Origin: Mucilaginibacter sp. PAMC 26640
Lineage (GTDB): Bacteria; Bacteroidota; Bacteroidia; Sphingobacteriales; Sphingobacteriaceae
Length of the DNA: 64,000 bases
Direction of reading: 5' to 3'
NCBI GenBank assembly: GCA_001596135.1
Contig: CP014773.1
Span: forward strand, 4,588,001 to 4,652,000
Within the stretch, counting starts at the first letter, position 1. Each line of letters opens with the position of its first letter. The position numbers and the translations under genes are program-made. Below, in pieces: positions 27,501 to 36,494 of the stretch. The notes beneath the pieces were generated by a model. That model worked only from the letters and a program-made list of their open reading frames with translations, did no database searches and was not told the DNA's origin.

Positions 27501-27842
27501 ATGAATAAGCACCATGGTAAAATAATTGAATACACGCTTAGAAAAAACGACTATAATATTAGTGATCTGGCCAAATCCATGAATGTGAATAGAAGGACAC
27601 TTTATAATTGGTTTGCTCACGAAAAAATTAAAAAGGATATAGTGTTCCGGATAGGGTGCATTATACGGCATGACTTTTCAAAGCAGTTCCCAGAGATGTT
27701 CACTAGTGATGATTTCAACGTTATCAACCTACCTAAAACTAAGCAAATGCTGGGTGATGAAGACAATTTCTGGAAGAATAAATACATGGCTCTATTAAAC
27801 GAATATAACAGAATTGCTGAACGGCATTTGAAAATTGTTTAA
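27501..27842 (+). CDS. Small helix-turn-helix protein, paralogue 3
   Basis: A 113-aa paralogue. It starts MNKHHGKIIEYTLRKN; the helix-turn-helix is at ~17-40 ('YNISDLAKSMNVNRRTLYNW'); then 'RHDFSKQFPEMFTSDDF' and the C-terminal helix 'FWKNKYMALLNEYNRIAE'. It is the first of two tandem copies, separated by 220 nt. No clear TAnnTTTG promoter is seen in front of it. Function is inferred as DNA binding. Confidence 0.85.
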   Translation: MNKHHGKIIEYTLRKNDYNISDLAKSMNVNRRTLYNWFAHEKIKKDIVFRIGCIIRHDFSKQFPEMFTSDDFNVINLPKTKQMLGDEDNFWKNKYMALLNEYNRIAERHLKIV

Positions 27843-27945
27843 TAATAGATATAAAATCGCATACGCACTCTCAAAGTGATCATTTTGCCCCTTACAGGAA
27901 ATTAATTAAATTTAAAAATTGTAATATATATTGTAACGTATTTAT

Positions 27946-27953
27946 TACATTTG
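27946..27953 (+). promoter_or_regulatory. -7 box for HTH paralogue 4
   Basis: TACATTTG matches TAnnTTTG. An upstream TTG at 27919-27921 is 24 nt away, slightly long. Direct repeats TTGTAA (27919-27924, 27931-27936) overlap the spacer and may be operator half-sites. Transcription from here would start at about 27960, which makes an ATG at 27961 unlikely as start. Confidence 0.5.
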
Positions 27954-28062
27954 AGCAACGATGTATTCCCATTTCAATTTAGGTGACTATTTGCCTTTTG
28001 AAAATGAAGTCAAACCATGTTATAGGTTTGAAATTTGTTTATTTATTAATAACAATAAGCAT

Positions 28063-28485
28063 ATGGAAAAACACTACGGCCAAATTGTAGAATATCAGGT
28101 AAGGAAAAACGGGTACAGCATTACCGATCTTGCCGATGAATTAGATGTGAATAGGAGATCGATTTACAACTATTTTGCCAACCAGCATTTAAAAAGTGAT
28201 ATTATTTTCAAGATAGGGCGTGTTATCCGCCACGATTTCTCTGAGGAGTTTCCGGAGTATTTTAATGCTGAAGATTTCAATCCAAATTACAATCCTGGTA
28301 AACTAGCGATACTTAAAACAAATTTAAATGATAGCCTTGTGTCTGACCAAATTTGGAAAGATAAATATCTGGCTCTTTTAGAATGCTATAATGAAGCACT
28401 TCTTAAGCGAATTAATTTACAAAACGAAGCAAAACAAAGCAATGGTGATGTTTTTACAGATCAATGCAACTACATTACCAGTTAA
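28063..28485 (+). CDS. Small helix-turn-helix protein, paralogue 4
   Basis: I choose the ATG at 28063 (140 aa) because MEKHYGQIVEYQVRKNG aligns with the start of the other three paralogues; an in-frame ATG at 27961 coincides with the expected transcription start. The helix-turn-helix is at ~17-40 ('YSITDLADELDVNRRSIYNY'), then 'RHDFSEEFPEYFNAEDF', a longer linker, 'IWKDKYLALLECYNEALL' and an extra ~25-residue tail. It is the longest copy. Confidence 0.85.
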   Translation: MEKHYGQIVEYQVRKNGYSITDLADELDVNRRSIYNYFANQHLKSDIIFKIGRVIRHDFSEEFPEYFNAEDFNPNYNPGKLAILKTNLNDSLVSDQIWKDKYLALLECYNEALLKRINLQNEAKQSNGDVFTDQCNYITS

Positions 28486-28592
28486 TTTTTTTTCAAATCT
28501 TTTGTCTAATGTAATTACATCACGATAAGTGTAATTTATAATTATAAAAACATCAGGTAAGTTTCTATCTTCGCTGACTGACATCACAATGA

Positions 28593-29357
28593 ATGAGCGA
28601 ATTATCGGATGCATTACGCCTAAAAACAGCACAATTCAACAATTTTCTAATTGAAAATTACCTTGGCAAGATTAAGGCGCGCAAAGACGTCGACGAACTT
28701 CATACATTCTTATTCGGTGCATTTTTAAATCTAAGTGAGCATCTGTCAGCAATTGGTTCGATTTTAGCAAGTTTAAACAATGTTCAGAAGGTTAATCTTG
28801 CCCCCATAAACGATGCAATAAGTGAAGCTATTACTGTAGTTTACCTGATAGAAAAGTCAGCGGACTTCGACGACCTTACGTCAAATATACACGGGATTAA
28901 TACTGCCAGCTTGCTCAGCAGCATTCATAACATCAATTCCTACGGTGAGGTTTTTAATGAGTCTCAGGCTAATATTGATACTGAAATAAACGAGCTTAAA
29001 CAAGATAATCCGGTATATTTTGCGGCGGATGGGACACCGAATTTCCCAAGCTATAAAATCTTGCCCAACGAGGCTTTATCTTACCTTACCGATCACGCAT
29101 CTGTGCTCCAGGTTAAACTTGCATTCAAAAAAATCAGGGATGCTACTCATTGCTTCTCCACCATAGATGATAATAGTGTAAACTACGAAGCCAATAAACT
29201 TTTCGTCAGCAGCGTATTAAATACGCTGACAGTAATATTGATAGCATTAGGATATATCGAACCATTCTTTCTAAAAGCAAGTACCGTTGCCGGATTTTTT
29301 GAACAACAGGTAAAAGAAATCTCCGCTTTACAAACAGCATTGATCAAAGAATTATAA
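28593..29357 (+). CDS. Hypothetical alpha-helical protein, 254 aa
   Basis: A soluble protein, predicted mostly helical, with no signal peptide. Hydrophobic helices occur at ~38-62 and near 'VLNTLTVILIALGYIEPFF' (~207-225). The rest alternates Leu/Ile with charged residues. It follows HTH paralogue 4 by 107 nt; between them lies the palindrome TGTAATTACA (near 28510). I do not recognise a family and see no catalytic motif. Confidence 0.7.
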   Translation: MSELSDALRLKTAQFNNFLIENYLGKIKARKDVDELHTFLFGAFLNLSEHLSAIGSILASLNNVQKVNLAPINDAISEAITVVYLIEKSADFDDLTSNIHGINTASLLSSIHNINSYGEVFNESQANIDTEINELKQDNPVYFAADGTPNFPSYKILPNEALSYLTDHASVLQVKLAFKKIRDATHCFSTIDDNSVNYEANKLFVSSVLNTLTVILIALGYIEPFFLKASTVAGFFEQQVKEISALQTALIKEL

Positions 29358-29361
29358 TATT

Positions 29362-29835
29362 CTAATTTTGATCGCCAATTGGCTTTAACCTAATTTCAAC
29401 CCTGCGATTCTTTTGACGTCCATTGCTTGTTCTGTTATTAGCAATAGGAACAGTACTACCAAACGCCGTAGTTACTATTCGGTCTTCAGCAATACCCCTG
29501 CTAACCAAATAAGCCTTTATAGCATTTGCACGTGCTTCAGACATTTTCCAATTACCTACGTAAGACCCTACCGCATCTGCATGCCCGCGTAGAGCTACGG
29601 CATACTTATTTTCTAAAAGATATTGTGCCAGTCCGTTTAGTTGCACAGAATCCAAGGAGGGGACGTTAGCTTTGCAAAACCCAAACTCAACATTTCTGGT
29701 AAGGTCAGCCACCGAAGGCTTACTTATTAACGCTATTTTATTTTTTGCCCTGATAATTATCTTCGGGCGTGCTAATACCGATTGAAAATGAAAGAAAGCT
29801 ACAATTGCAAGAATGCCAGTTAATTTGATTTTCAT
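29362..29835 (-). CDS. OmpA-family peptidoglycan-binding protein
   Basis: A 157-aa exported protein: signal peptide (~1-22), then an OmpA C-terminal domain (~45-152). The characteristic 'ALRGHADAVGSY', 'NWKMSEARANAIKAYL' and 'QKNRRVEIRL' motifs carry the residues that bind diaminopimelate. There is no beta-barrel, so it is probably a free periplasmic domain tethering envelope complexes. It converges with the 28593 gene with only 4 nt between stops. Confidence 0.9.
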   Translation of the reverse strand: MKIKLTGILAIVAFFHFQSVLARPKIIIRAKNKIALISKPSVADLTRNVEFGFCKANVPSLDSVQLNGLAQYLLENKYAVALRGHADAVGSYVGNWKMSEARANAIKAYLVSRGIAEDRIVTTAFGSTVPIANNRTSNGRQKNRRVEIRLKPIGDQN

Positions 29836-30063
29836 AATATAAACTTTTGGATATTAGTTAACACAAAAAGAGCCAAACCTATCTTTAAATCAAACTTGTA
29901 TACTACTACGTGTAAACGAACCGACGATATAAACTATCTTCTGTATGGAAAATCAATTTTCATTTCATTTACACAATTTATGGTGCAAGCAAACATTTGG
30001 TAAAAATAACTGGCCAATAATCCTGAAGTTGCTTATCAATTAAACCGTTATACTACCGATAAT

Positions 30064-31059
30064 ATGAAAACCTCAACTTCATTACTGCTAATCATAGGCT
30101 GTGTTGCTGTTTCCTGTTCAAAGGAAGCTTCGCTACCGGTAAGTAAATTAAATAATACTAATGAAACGGCAGCAAGCAAAGCAGCAGTTGACATCGTTTA
30201 TGCTCCTTATACAGTACGCACTATTGCCGGGGCTTTCGCCCCTTCCCAGTCAGCACCTTACCTGTTAAACGGGCCCGGGCCGAAAGCGAAATTCTGGAAA
30301 CCCCATGGTATTACCGTAAGCGGCGACGGCAGTATTTATGTAGCTGACTTCCTTAACAGCGCCATCAGGAAAATTACTGTGCAAAACAACGTTTACACAG
30401 AAGCCTTATCCTATAATCAGGATACCGGCGGCGGCCTCCTTCCAGAAGCGGTAGGTATATCACCGGGAGGAACCCTCTATATCGTATCTACAGGGTATGG
30501 CATTCGCATTTACAATAAAGAAAAAGGCATTGATGTATACGACCGAATTTCAAACAGCGACTCTAACCTCGACCTGGAGAAAGACAGCAAAGGCGATATG
30601 TGGTTTGTAAGTTCCAAAAGCCTTGGTAAAATCACGGGCACTACAATTCAAAGGAACTTAGTAAATTTTTCATCCCTACTTGCATCCAATGAATCTTTAA
30701 GAGGCCTGGCTACTGGCCCAAATGGCACAAAATACGTAAGCACAGCAACTCAATTATTTAAGGTTGCCAACGATGGCAGGATAACCAAGCTTTTCGAAAA
30801 CGAAAAATTTACTTTTATAAGCGGCATAGCAGTTACAAAGGATGGCAAAACCATTTACCTTGCCGAAAGCAATAAGGTGAAGAAAATAGTGGAAAATGCA
30901 ATAACTACAATTTGCGGTCCCTTGGCCGCGGCAGATGGCAGGGACGGTATTGGGGAGGCTGCAGACGTTGTCGCAGCAAATGTGGCGCTTTCCAATAGTG
31001 AAACGGCTTTATTTGTTTCGGATACCCGAAACACTATACGTAAAATAACACTGCAATAG
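30064..31059 (+). CDS. NHL/SMP-30-type beta-propeller lipoprotein
   Basis: A 331-aa lipoprotein (Cys18 in 'CVAVSCSKEAS'). Repeats of about 45-60 residues such as 'PHGITVSGDGSIYVADFLNS' and 'ISGIAVTKDGKTIYLAESNK' mark an NHL-type propeller; the end 'LFVSDTRNTIRKITLQ' closes it. These proteins usually mediate binding, and no enzyme residues are seen. A terminator follows at 31092. Confidence 0.88.
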   Translation: MKTSTSLLLIIGCVAVSCSKEASLPVSKLNNTNETAASKAAVDIVYAPYTVRTIAGAFAPSQSAPYLLNGPGPKAKFWKPHGITVSGDGSIYVADFLNSAIRKITVQNNVYTEALSYNQDTGGGLLPEAVGISPGGTLYIVSTGYGIRIYNKEKGIDVYDRISNSDSNLDLEKDSKGDMWFVSSKSLGKITGTTIQRNLVNFSSLLASNESLRGLATGPNGTKYVSTATQLFKVANDGRITKLFENEKFTFISGIAVTKDGKTIYLAESNKVKKIVENAITTICGPLAAADGRDGIGEAADVVAANVALSNSETALFVSDTRNTIRKITLQ

Positions 31060-31091
31060 TAAACTGGTATACTATTAATAAAATAGCAAAA

Positions 31092-31127
31092 TGGCCGGAT
31101 AGCATTGTGCTGTCCGGCCAATTTGTT
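31092..31127 (+). terminator. Terminator between convergent genes
   Basis: TGGCCGGATAGC pairs with GCTGTCCGGCCA (12 bp, one G-U pair on the plus strand) around ATTGT, followed by ATTTGTT. On the minus strand TTTTGC follows, so it may also serve the response-regulator gene. Confidence 0.8.
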
Positions 31128-31141
31128 AATAAGGCTAATTC

Positions 31142-31513
31142 TTAGGCCGCCAAAAAACTGCTAATCGTTTTTAGCAATTTCTTAATTTCAAAAGGTTTAC
31201 TTAAAAATGCATCAAACCCGAAATTACCAAATAAGGTTGCAAAATTTTCATAGCCGGTAAGCAACACTACTGGTATATGCGATGTATCCTTGTGACTTTT
31301 TATCACGCTACATATCTTCCCGCCATTCATACCCCAAAGCAAAAAATCAGTAAGAATCAAATCCGGACCGTGCTGTTTTACCAATTGCAAAATATCATCA
31401 GACCTCTCAACCCCAACTACTTCAAAATGATGTTCTTCCAATATGGTTTTCAGTACTTCCAGCGTTTCGTGATCATCTTCTACTATTAATATTTTTCGTA
31501 CTAACTTTTTCAT
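31142..31513 (-). CDS. Single-domain response regulator
   Basis: A 123-aa CheY-like receiver. The acidic pocket is at Glu12-Asp13-Asp14, the phospho-acceptor Asp56 in 'LILTDFLLWGMNGG', Thr86 in 'VVLLTGYE' and Lys106 in 'FLSKPF'. There is no output domain. No kinase is adjacent, so its partner is unknown. It converges with the lipoprotein gene. Confidence 0.93.
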   Translation of the reverse strand: MKKLVRKILIVEDDHETLEVLKTILEEHHFEVVGVERSDDILQLVKQHGPDLILTDFLLWGMNGGKICSVIKSHKDTSHIPVVLLTGYENFATLFGNFGFDAFLSKPFEIKKLLKTISSFLAA

Positions 31514-31759
31514 AACATTTCTTTATCACACATACCTAAACCGGTGGTAACTATTTAAATAATCTTGATAACCCGTAGTGGTCTACCGGCAAATCTTTTA
31601 GTCCTTATGCCTTACTTAAAAGGTTTCAATTTGGTTTTATGGCATCGGTTTTCGGTTTAAATTTAACTCATATGGGCCGCTATAACGCTTATAATGCCAT
31701 TAAAACCTTATATTGAATCAAGATTGTAAAACTTTCTCACTATTTCTCACCACCAAATA
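31514..31759. other. Intergenic region
   Basis: About 245 nt without a gene or clear structure; it should contain the promoter of the response-regulator gene. Confidence 0.5.
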
Positions 31760-32143
31760 TCACCTGCTACCGCAACAATAGCTTGCGTACAGAAGCGTGC
31801 CAATCAAAAAATAAAACGCGCCTTCACCTTTAGAAAGTGCAAGCTTAAAAGCATACACATCTGCATTGGAGCCAACGCCATCCTTATCCTTGAGATTTTT
31901 ATGAGAAGCTACCAGGTATTTTATTTTGCAATCGATGATAGCCTTTATTGCTCCGCGTTCCGCTATATAAAGTGTCTGGCTATATTTGGTAGCGATAGTG
32001 TCGGATAGCTGAAAAAATGTATGATCACCGTATAATTGCTTAAAAACGCCCGCCGGACTAAGCTTGCATATTATTTTGGAATGCAAATCAGTATATTTCA
32101 TCAATGCGGACGCTAATAAAATTTGACGAATTTTTAAGTTCAT
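31760..32143 (-). CDS. Hypothetical protein, 127 aa
   Basis: A possible small protein with no recognised family. It has a hydrophobic C-terminal stretch 'GAFYFLIGTLLYASYCCGSR' that could be a membrane anchor, and a mixed alpha/beta body ('AIIDCKIKYLVASHKN'). Codon use looks ordinary and no overlapping frame is better, but there is no motif, promoter or terminator to confirm it. Confidence 0.5.
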   Translation of the reverse strand: MNLKIRQILLASALMKYTDLHSKIICKLSPAGVFKQLYGDHTFFQLSDTIATKYSQTLYIAERGAIKAIIDCKIKYLVASHKNLKDKDGVGSNADVYAFKLALSKGEGAFYFLIGTLLYASYCCGSR

Positions 32144-32510
32144 GACAAGAAAGATTTAATTCTATAAGGTTTTAACGTTTGGCTATTAAGGTGTTATAAA
32201 AATACACTGAGAATAAATAGATAACTTACCCATTTTTAGCACAATTTGTATACAAGTTAGCGCACCATATTTACGCTTATGTTTTGGTGGTATTTCTCCA
32301 TTCAGCGTTTTTTTTAATGATTTAATTGCTTTTATCCGCAGTGTCTCTTACGATTATTTATACCGATGCACAGCTATTTACAGCGATTCACATCTTTGGG
32401 GCAATTGGATTTACCCTATGGTTATTGTAGTAAATAAATGATTCTTTTGGATAGTGAAAAACATCATAAGTGAAAACGTTTCTACATTTCTTCAAAAATA
32501 AAATACACCG
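32144..32510. other. Intergenic region upstream of the RRM gene
   Basis: 367 nt without a gene. It includes TTGTATACAA (32245-32254), a perfect palindrome, within a text resembling copy C of the EPS element (CACAATTTGTATACAA). The -7 match at the expected distance is poor (TATTTCTC), so I do not count it as a copy. Confidence 0.4.
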
Positions 32511-32888
32511 ATGACTAAAATTTTTCTGGGCGGCTTCCCTTTAGAAATTACAGAACTTAGCTTGGTACAGTTGCTGAGTCATCATGGCGAAGTAGCTACA
32601 ATCAAAATAGTGCGCAATAAGCAAACACGGATCTGTAAGGGTTATGCCTTTATTGAAACGGCCAGTCTGAAGGATGCGACGCAAATAATAAAAGCCCTGG
32701 ATGGAACAATGCTAGGTGAGCGTGAATTAACAGTGAGGCTGGTTGTAGAAAAACCGGTAATCATTGAAGAAGTTAAAGAAGTGCGTAAGATAAGCGCACC
32801 GGCAGAACGGTTTACCAGCCGTATCATCCCTGTTAATGTTGCAGCCACAAAAATAAAAAGGCCGCGCATCAAATCGAAGTCTCTTTAA
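32511..32888 (+). CDS. RRM-type RNA-binding protein
   Basis: A 125-aa protein with one RNA recognition motif (~2-78). RNP2 is 'IFLGGF' (4-9) and RNP1 is 'KGYAFIET' (43-50), both with the aromatic residues needed for RNA stacking. A basic tail (~85-125, ending 'KIKRPRIKSKSL') probably adds affinity. Such proteins are common in Bacteroidota and bind single-stranded RNA with broad effects. It is monocistronic here. Confidence 0.93.
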   Translation: MTKIFLGGFPLEITELSLVQLLSHHGEVATIKIVRNKQTRICKGYAFIETASLKDATQIIKALDGTMLGERELTVRLVVEKPVIIEEVKEVRKISAPAERFTSRIIPVNVAATKIKRPRIKSKSL

Positions 32889-33056
32889 TATTCCAAACTC
32901 GCTTCGTTCGCTTTTTATGACATAGCACGGTCAATCTATCAGCAGGTCAGAGATACATTGCTTCATTGTTCATTTAAATTTGTTAAGCTGGTTTCAAATT
33001 GGAATAATCCAATCTGTCCTGGCTTGAATATTAGAAAGCAGCATACTTTTACTCTT

Positions 33057-33803
33057 TTAATCTGAAATAGTCAGCGCCCTATTGTACTCATAGTTCATTC
33101 GCGCAATATGCAATACAGAGATCTCCTGCGGGCATTCTACCTCACAGGCTTCGGTATTGGTACAATGCCCAAACCCTTCGTCATCCATCTGATCTACCAT
33201 AGCAATCACCCGCCCGGCCCGCTCAATCTGCCCTTGCGGCAGCAGTGCCAAATGGGTAATTTTTGCAGCAGTAAAAAGTTCTGCGCTGGAATTTTTACAA
33301 GTTGCCACACATGCACCACACCCGATGCAAGCTGCAGCATCAAAAGCGGCTTCCGCAATGGTGTGCGGTATCAAAATCCCATTGGCTTCCGGCGCTTCAC
33401 CGGTGGATGCCGAAGCAAACCCACCCGCCTGAATGATTTTATCAAATGCCTTGCGGTCTACCTTCAGATCTCTCACTATTGGGAATGACGCAGCACGGAA
33501 AGGCTCAATGTAAATGGTGTCTCCATCTTTAAAACTGCGCATGTGCAGCTGGCAGGTGGTAGTATGGGTAAGCGGGCCATGGGCCCGGCCGTTGATCATC
33601 ATACCGCACTGCCCGCAGATGCCCTCGCGGCAATCATGGTCAAACTCTACTACGCGTTCACTCTTTTGGATGAGCGACTCGTTTAGCATATCCATCATCT
33701 CCAGGAACGACATATCCTGCGATACATTGTCCAATTCGTAGTTCTTCATTTCGCCGGCGGCTGCAGGGCTATCCTGTCGCCAGATCTTCAAGTATATTTT
33801 CAT
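33057..33803 (-). CDS. sdhB: Succinate dehydrogenase/fumarate reductase iron-sulfur subunit
   Basis: A 248-aa electron-transfer subunit. The [2Fe-2S] ligands are Cys58, Cys63, Cys66 and Cys84 in 'CREGICGQCG' and 'TTTC'. The C-terminal clusters use 'CIGCGACVATC' (Cys159-169) and Cys214/220/224. It joins the flavoprotein to the cytochrome b subunit at the inner membrane. The gene is last in sdhCAB, 9 nt after sdhA. Succinate oxidation and fumarate reduction cannot be told apart by sequence. Confidence 0.96.
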   Translation of the reverse strand: MKIYLKIWRQDSPAAAGEMKNYELDNVSQDMSFLEMMDMLNESLIQKSERVVEFDHDCREGICGQCGMMINGRAHGPLTHTTTCQLHMRSFKDGDTIYIEPFRAASFPIVRDLKVDRKAFDKIIQAGGFASASTGEAPEANGILIPHTIAEAAFDAAACIGCGACVATCKNSSAELFTAAKITHLALLPQGQIERAGRVIAMVDQMDDEGFGHCTNTEACEVECPQEISVLHIARMNYEYNRALTISD

Positions 33804-33812
33804 GATCGGATT

Positions 33813-35723
33813 TTATTTGTAGCTTCTAACAGTTAAGGATACATTCTCAAAAACAAGGGGTTCTTTGTGCAATTCATGCTCGGCCAAAGGCCCCTTCCAT
33901 TCCCAGGCAGATACGTAGCAATAATCCTTATCATTGCGCAAGGCCTCCCCGTCTGGTGTTTGATACTCTTCGCGGAAATGTGCACCGCAGGATTCTTCAC
34001 GGCTTAGCGCATCTTCGCACATGAGTACACCCAGGTCGAGATAATCAGCAACGCGACCAGCCTTTTCCAGTTCACTGTTCACGGTATGGTCGCCGGTTAT
34101 CTTAAGGTCGGTGTAAAACTGCGCTCTCAGCTGCCTGATCAATGCAATCGCATTTTCCAGTCCGGCTTTTGTTCGCGACAAGCCGCAGCCATCGTACAAC
34201 AGTTTACCTAATGTTTTATGGAAATGATCGGCAGACAAATGGCCATTGATATTCAAAAACTGCTGCAATTGTTTTTTTACAATTTGCTCAGCTTCCGCGA
34301 AAGCAGGGTGGTCGGTAGTAATTTTTTCAGCCTTTAATTCGCCGGCCAAATAATTGGGGATGCTGTACGGCGCTATAAAGTATCCGTCAACCGAAGCCTG
34401 CAATAATGAATTTGCGCCAAGCCGGTTGGCGCCATGGTCGGCAAAGTTGGCTTCGCCCAAGGCAAATAAGCCGGGGATGGTAGTCATCAGTTCATAGTCT
34501 ACCCAAAGCCCGCCCATGGTAAAATGCGCTGCGGGTGAAATCAGCATAGGTTCCTCGTAAGCGTTTACCGCGTTTATCTTATCATACATTTTAAACAGGT
34601 TGCTGTACTTCTCTTTGATCTTTTCTTTACCCTGCTCTTTGATGGCTTTGGAAAAGTCAAGGAAAACGGCATTTTTCATTACCCCTACCCCGCAACCGGC
34701 GTCAATCCGTTCTTTTGCTGCACGAGAAGAGATATCCCGTGGCGCTAGATTGCCAAATGTAGGGTACCGGCGTTCGAGGTAATAATCTCTTTCCTGTTCC
34801 GGAATATCGTTTGGCTTGCGTTCGTCATGCGCTTTTTTGGGTACCCAGATCCTGCCGTCATTACGCAACGATTCAGACATCAGCGTCAATTTCGATTGAT
34901 GCTCGCCGGACTGCGGTAAACAGGTTGGATGAAACTGGATCCAGCTGACGCCGGACATGTACGCCCCTTTTTTGTGCGCCCGCCAAATGGCTGAGGTATT
35001 ACAGCCCATGGCCAGTGTGGAGAGATAATAAACTTTACCGTATCCGCCGCTGGCCAGCACCACCGCGTTTGCCGCATGGCGTTCTATTTCGCCGGTGACC
35101 AAATCACGGGTAATAATGCCTTTTGCTTTGCCATCAATCACTACCAGATCCAGCATTTCATGCCGGGTATAGGTCTTTACCTTATTTGCACCAACCTGCC
35201 GCATTAAGGCCTGGTAGGCACCCAAAAGCAATTGCTGACCGGTTTGCCCGCGGGCATAAAATGTTCGCGAAACCTGAACTCCGCCAAAGGAACGGTTGTT
35301 TAAATAACCACCATACTCCCTGGCGAACGGAACACCTTGCGCTACGGCCTGGTCAATAAGGTTCGCCGAACACGCTGCCAGCCGGTAAACATTGGCCTCC
35401 CGGGAACGGAAATCGCCACCTTTTATAGTATCAGAAAACATACGGAACACACTGTCGCCGTCATTCTTGTAATTCTTTGCAGCATTTACACCGCCCTGCG
35501 CAGCAACACTATGCGCCCGCCTGGGTGAATCCTGGAAACAGAAGGATTTAACATTATAACCCAATTCGCCAAGCGAAGCCGCGCAGGAAGCACCGGCGAG
35601 GCCGGTACCCACTACTATAACATCGAGTTTTTTTCTGTTAGCCGGGTTAACCAGCTTTACCTGTTCTTTATAGTTATCCCATTTATCGGCCAATTTGCCT
35701 TCGGGTATTTTTGCATCTAACAT
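33813..35723 (-). CDS. sdhA: Succinate dehydrogenase/fumarate reductase flavoprotein subunit
   Basis: A 636-aa flavoprotein with 'VVGTGLAGASCA' (FAD dinucleotide motif, ~37-48) and His71 in 'RRAHSVAAQGG' for covalent FAD. Substrate-site motifs are 'WIQFHPTCL' and 'FALGEANFADHGANRLGANS'. The length is normal for the Bacteroidota type with a single cytochrome b subunit. It catalyses succinate/fumarate interconversion with SdhB and SdhC. It lies 6 nt after sdhC. Confidence 0.96.
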   Translation of the reverse strand: MLDAKIPEGKLADKWDNYKEQVKLVNPANRKKLDVIVVGTGLAGASCAASLGELGYNVKSFCFQDSPRRAHSVAAQGGVNAAKNYKNDGDSVFRMFSDTIKGGDFRSREANVYRLAACSANLIDQAVAQGVPFAREYGGYLNNRSFGGVQVSRTFYARGQTGQQLLLGAYQALMRQVGANKVKTYTRHEMLDLVVIDGKAKGIITRDLVTGEIERHAANAVVLASGGYGKVYYLSTLAMGCNTSAIWRAHKKGAYMSGVSWIQFHPTCLPQSGEHQSKLTLMSESLRNDGRIWVPKKAHDERKPNDIPEQERDYYLERRYPTFGNLAPRDISSRAAKERIDAGCGVGVMKNAVFLDFSKAIKEQGKEKIKEKYSNLFKMYDKINAVNAYEEPMLISPAAHFTMGGLWVDYELMTTIPGLFALGEANFADHGANRLGANSLLQASVDGYFIAPYSIPNYLAGELKAEKITTDHPAFAEAEQIVKKQLQQFLNINGHLSADHFHKTLGKLLYDGCGLSRTKAGLENAIALIRQLRAQFYTDLKITGDHTVNSELEKAGRVADYLDLGVLMCEDALSREESCGAHFREEYQTPDGEALRNDKDYCYVSAWEWKGPLAEHELHKEPLVFENVSLTVRSYK

Positions 35724-35729
35724 AATGGA

Positions 35730-36389
35730 TCAGTTATTAAAATAAACAACAATGGGTATCAGCATAAAGCCACCGGTAATAAAGGCTGTGAAAAGCCAGC
35801 CGGTGTAACGCACCAGCTTTACAAATTTTGGATGATAAAGCCCGAGCGTACGCGCTGCGCTAAAAAAACCATGGAGAAGATGAAAACCCAACGCCACGAA
35901 GGAAACCTCATATATGAGCACGTACCACCATTGATGAAACGTAAGCACCACAACGCTGTACATATCTTTATAACCCTGTTTATCTAAAGCCATGTTGGTA
36001 AAATCACTTACATACCAAAAGTCTTTTAAATGGATCACCAAGAAGATGAGGATCACCGTGCCGAGCAGGCCCATATTACGGCTGTTCCAGGGGCTAACAA
36101 TGCTGCGTTTATCATACACGTATTTGGCACCATTTGCATTTTTTGTTTTAGCGGCCAATATCAGCGCGTAAACCGCATGCGCAACGATAGCGATTAGCAA
36201 GATCCAGGAAACTATCTTAATAAACATATTACCGGCCAGCAGGTGCGAGTACCAGTTAAATTGGTCTTTGGCCTCGGCAGCAGGTAACAGTAACTGAAGG
36301 TTACCCAGCAAATGTATCACCAGAAAAAAGCAGAGGAACAGGCCCGTACCCGCCATAACGAGTTTATATTGAATGGTCGTTTGTTTCAT
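35730..36389 (-). CDS. sdhC: Succinate dehydrogenase cytochrome b subunit
   Basis: A 219-aa membrane subunit with five hydrophobic helices and His residues for two haems (in 'FLVIHLLGNLQL', 'AIVAHAVYAL', 'LVIHLKDFWY', 'ALGFHLLHGFF'). This is the single-subunit type B anchor, so no sdhD is needed. I use the ATG at 36389; an in-frame GTG at 36473 would add 28 residues without a helix. It follows the DASS carrier gene by 105 nt. Confidence 0.94.
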   Translation of the reverse strand: MKQTTIQYKLVMAGTGLFLCFFLVIHLLGNLQLLLPAAEAKDQFNWYSHLLAGNMFIKIVSWILLIAIVAHAVYALILAAKTKNANGAKYVYDKRSIVSPWNSRNMGLLGTVILIFLVIHLKDFWYVSDFTNMALDKQGYKDMYSVVVLTFHQWWYVLIYEVSFVALGFHLLHGFFSAARTLGLYHPKFVKLVRYTGWLFTAFITGGFMLIPIVVYFNN

Positions 36390-36494
36390 ATTTATTGGTA
36401 TCGGCACTAATTGATAATAGTTAATCGCGTTCACTGAAAGACGAGGGCGAATGTACCCGAACAGCCCGAACACACCCGAACATTAAACTTTTGG

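Noticed and set aside
32241..32255. CACAATTTGTATACAA resembling copy C of the EPS element
   Set aside because: The box at the expected distance is only 6/8 (TATTTCTC) and the upstream CACT half is missing.
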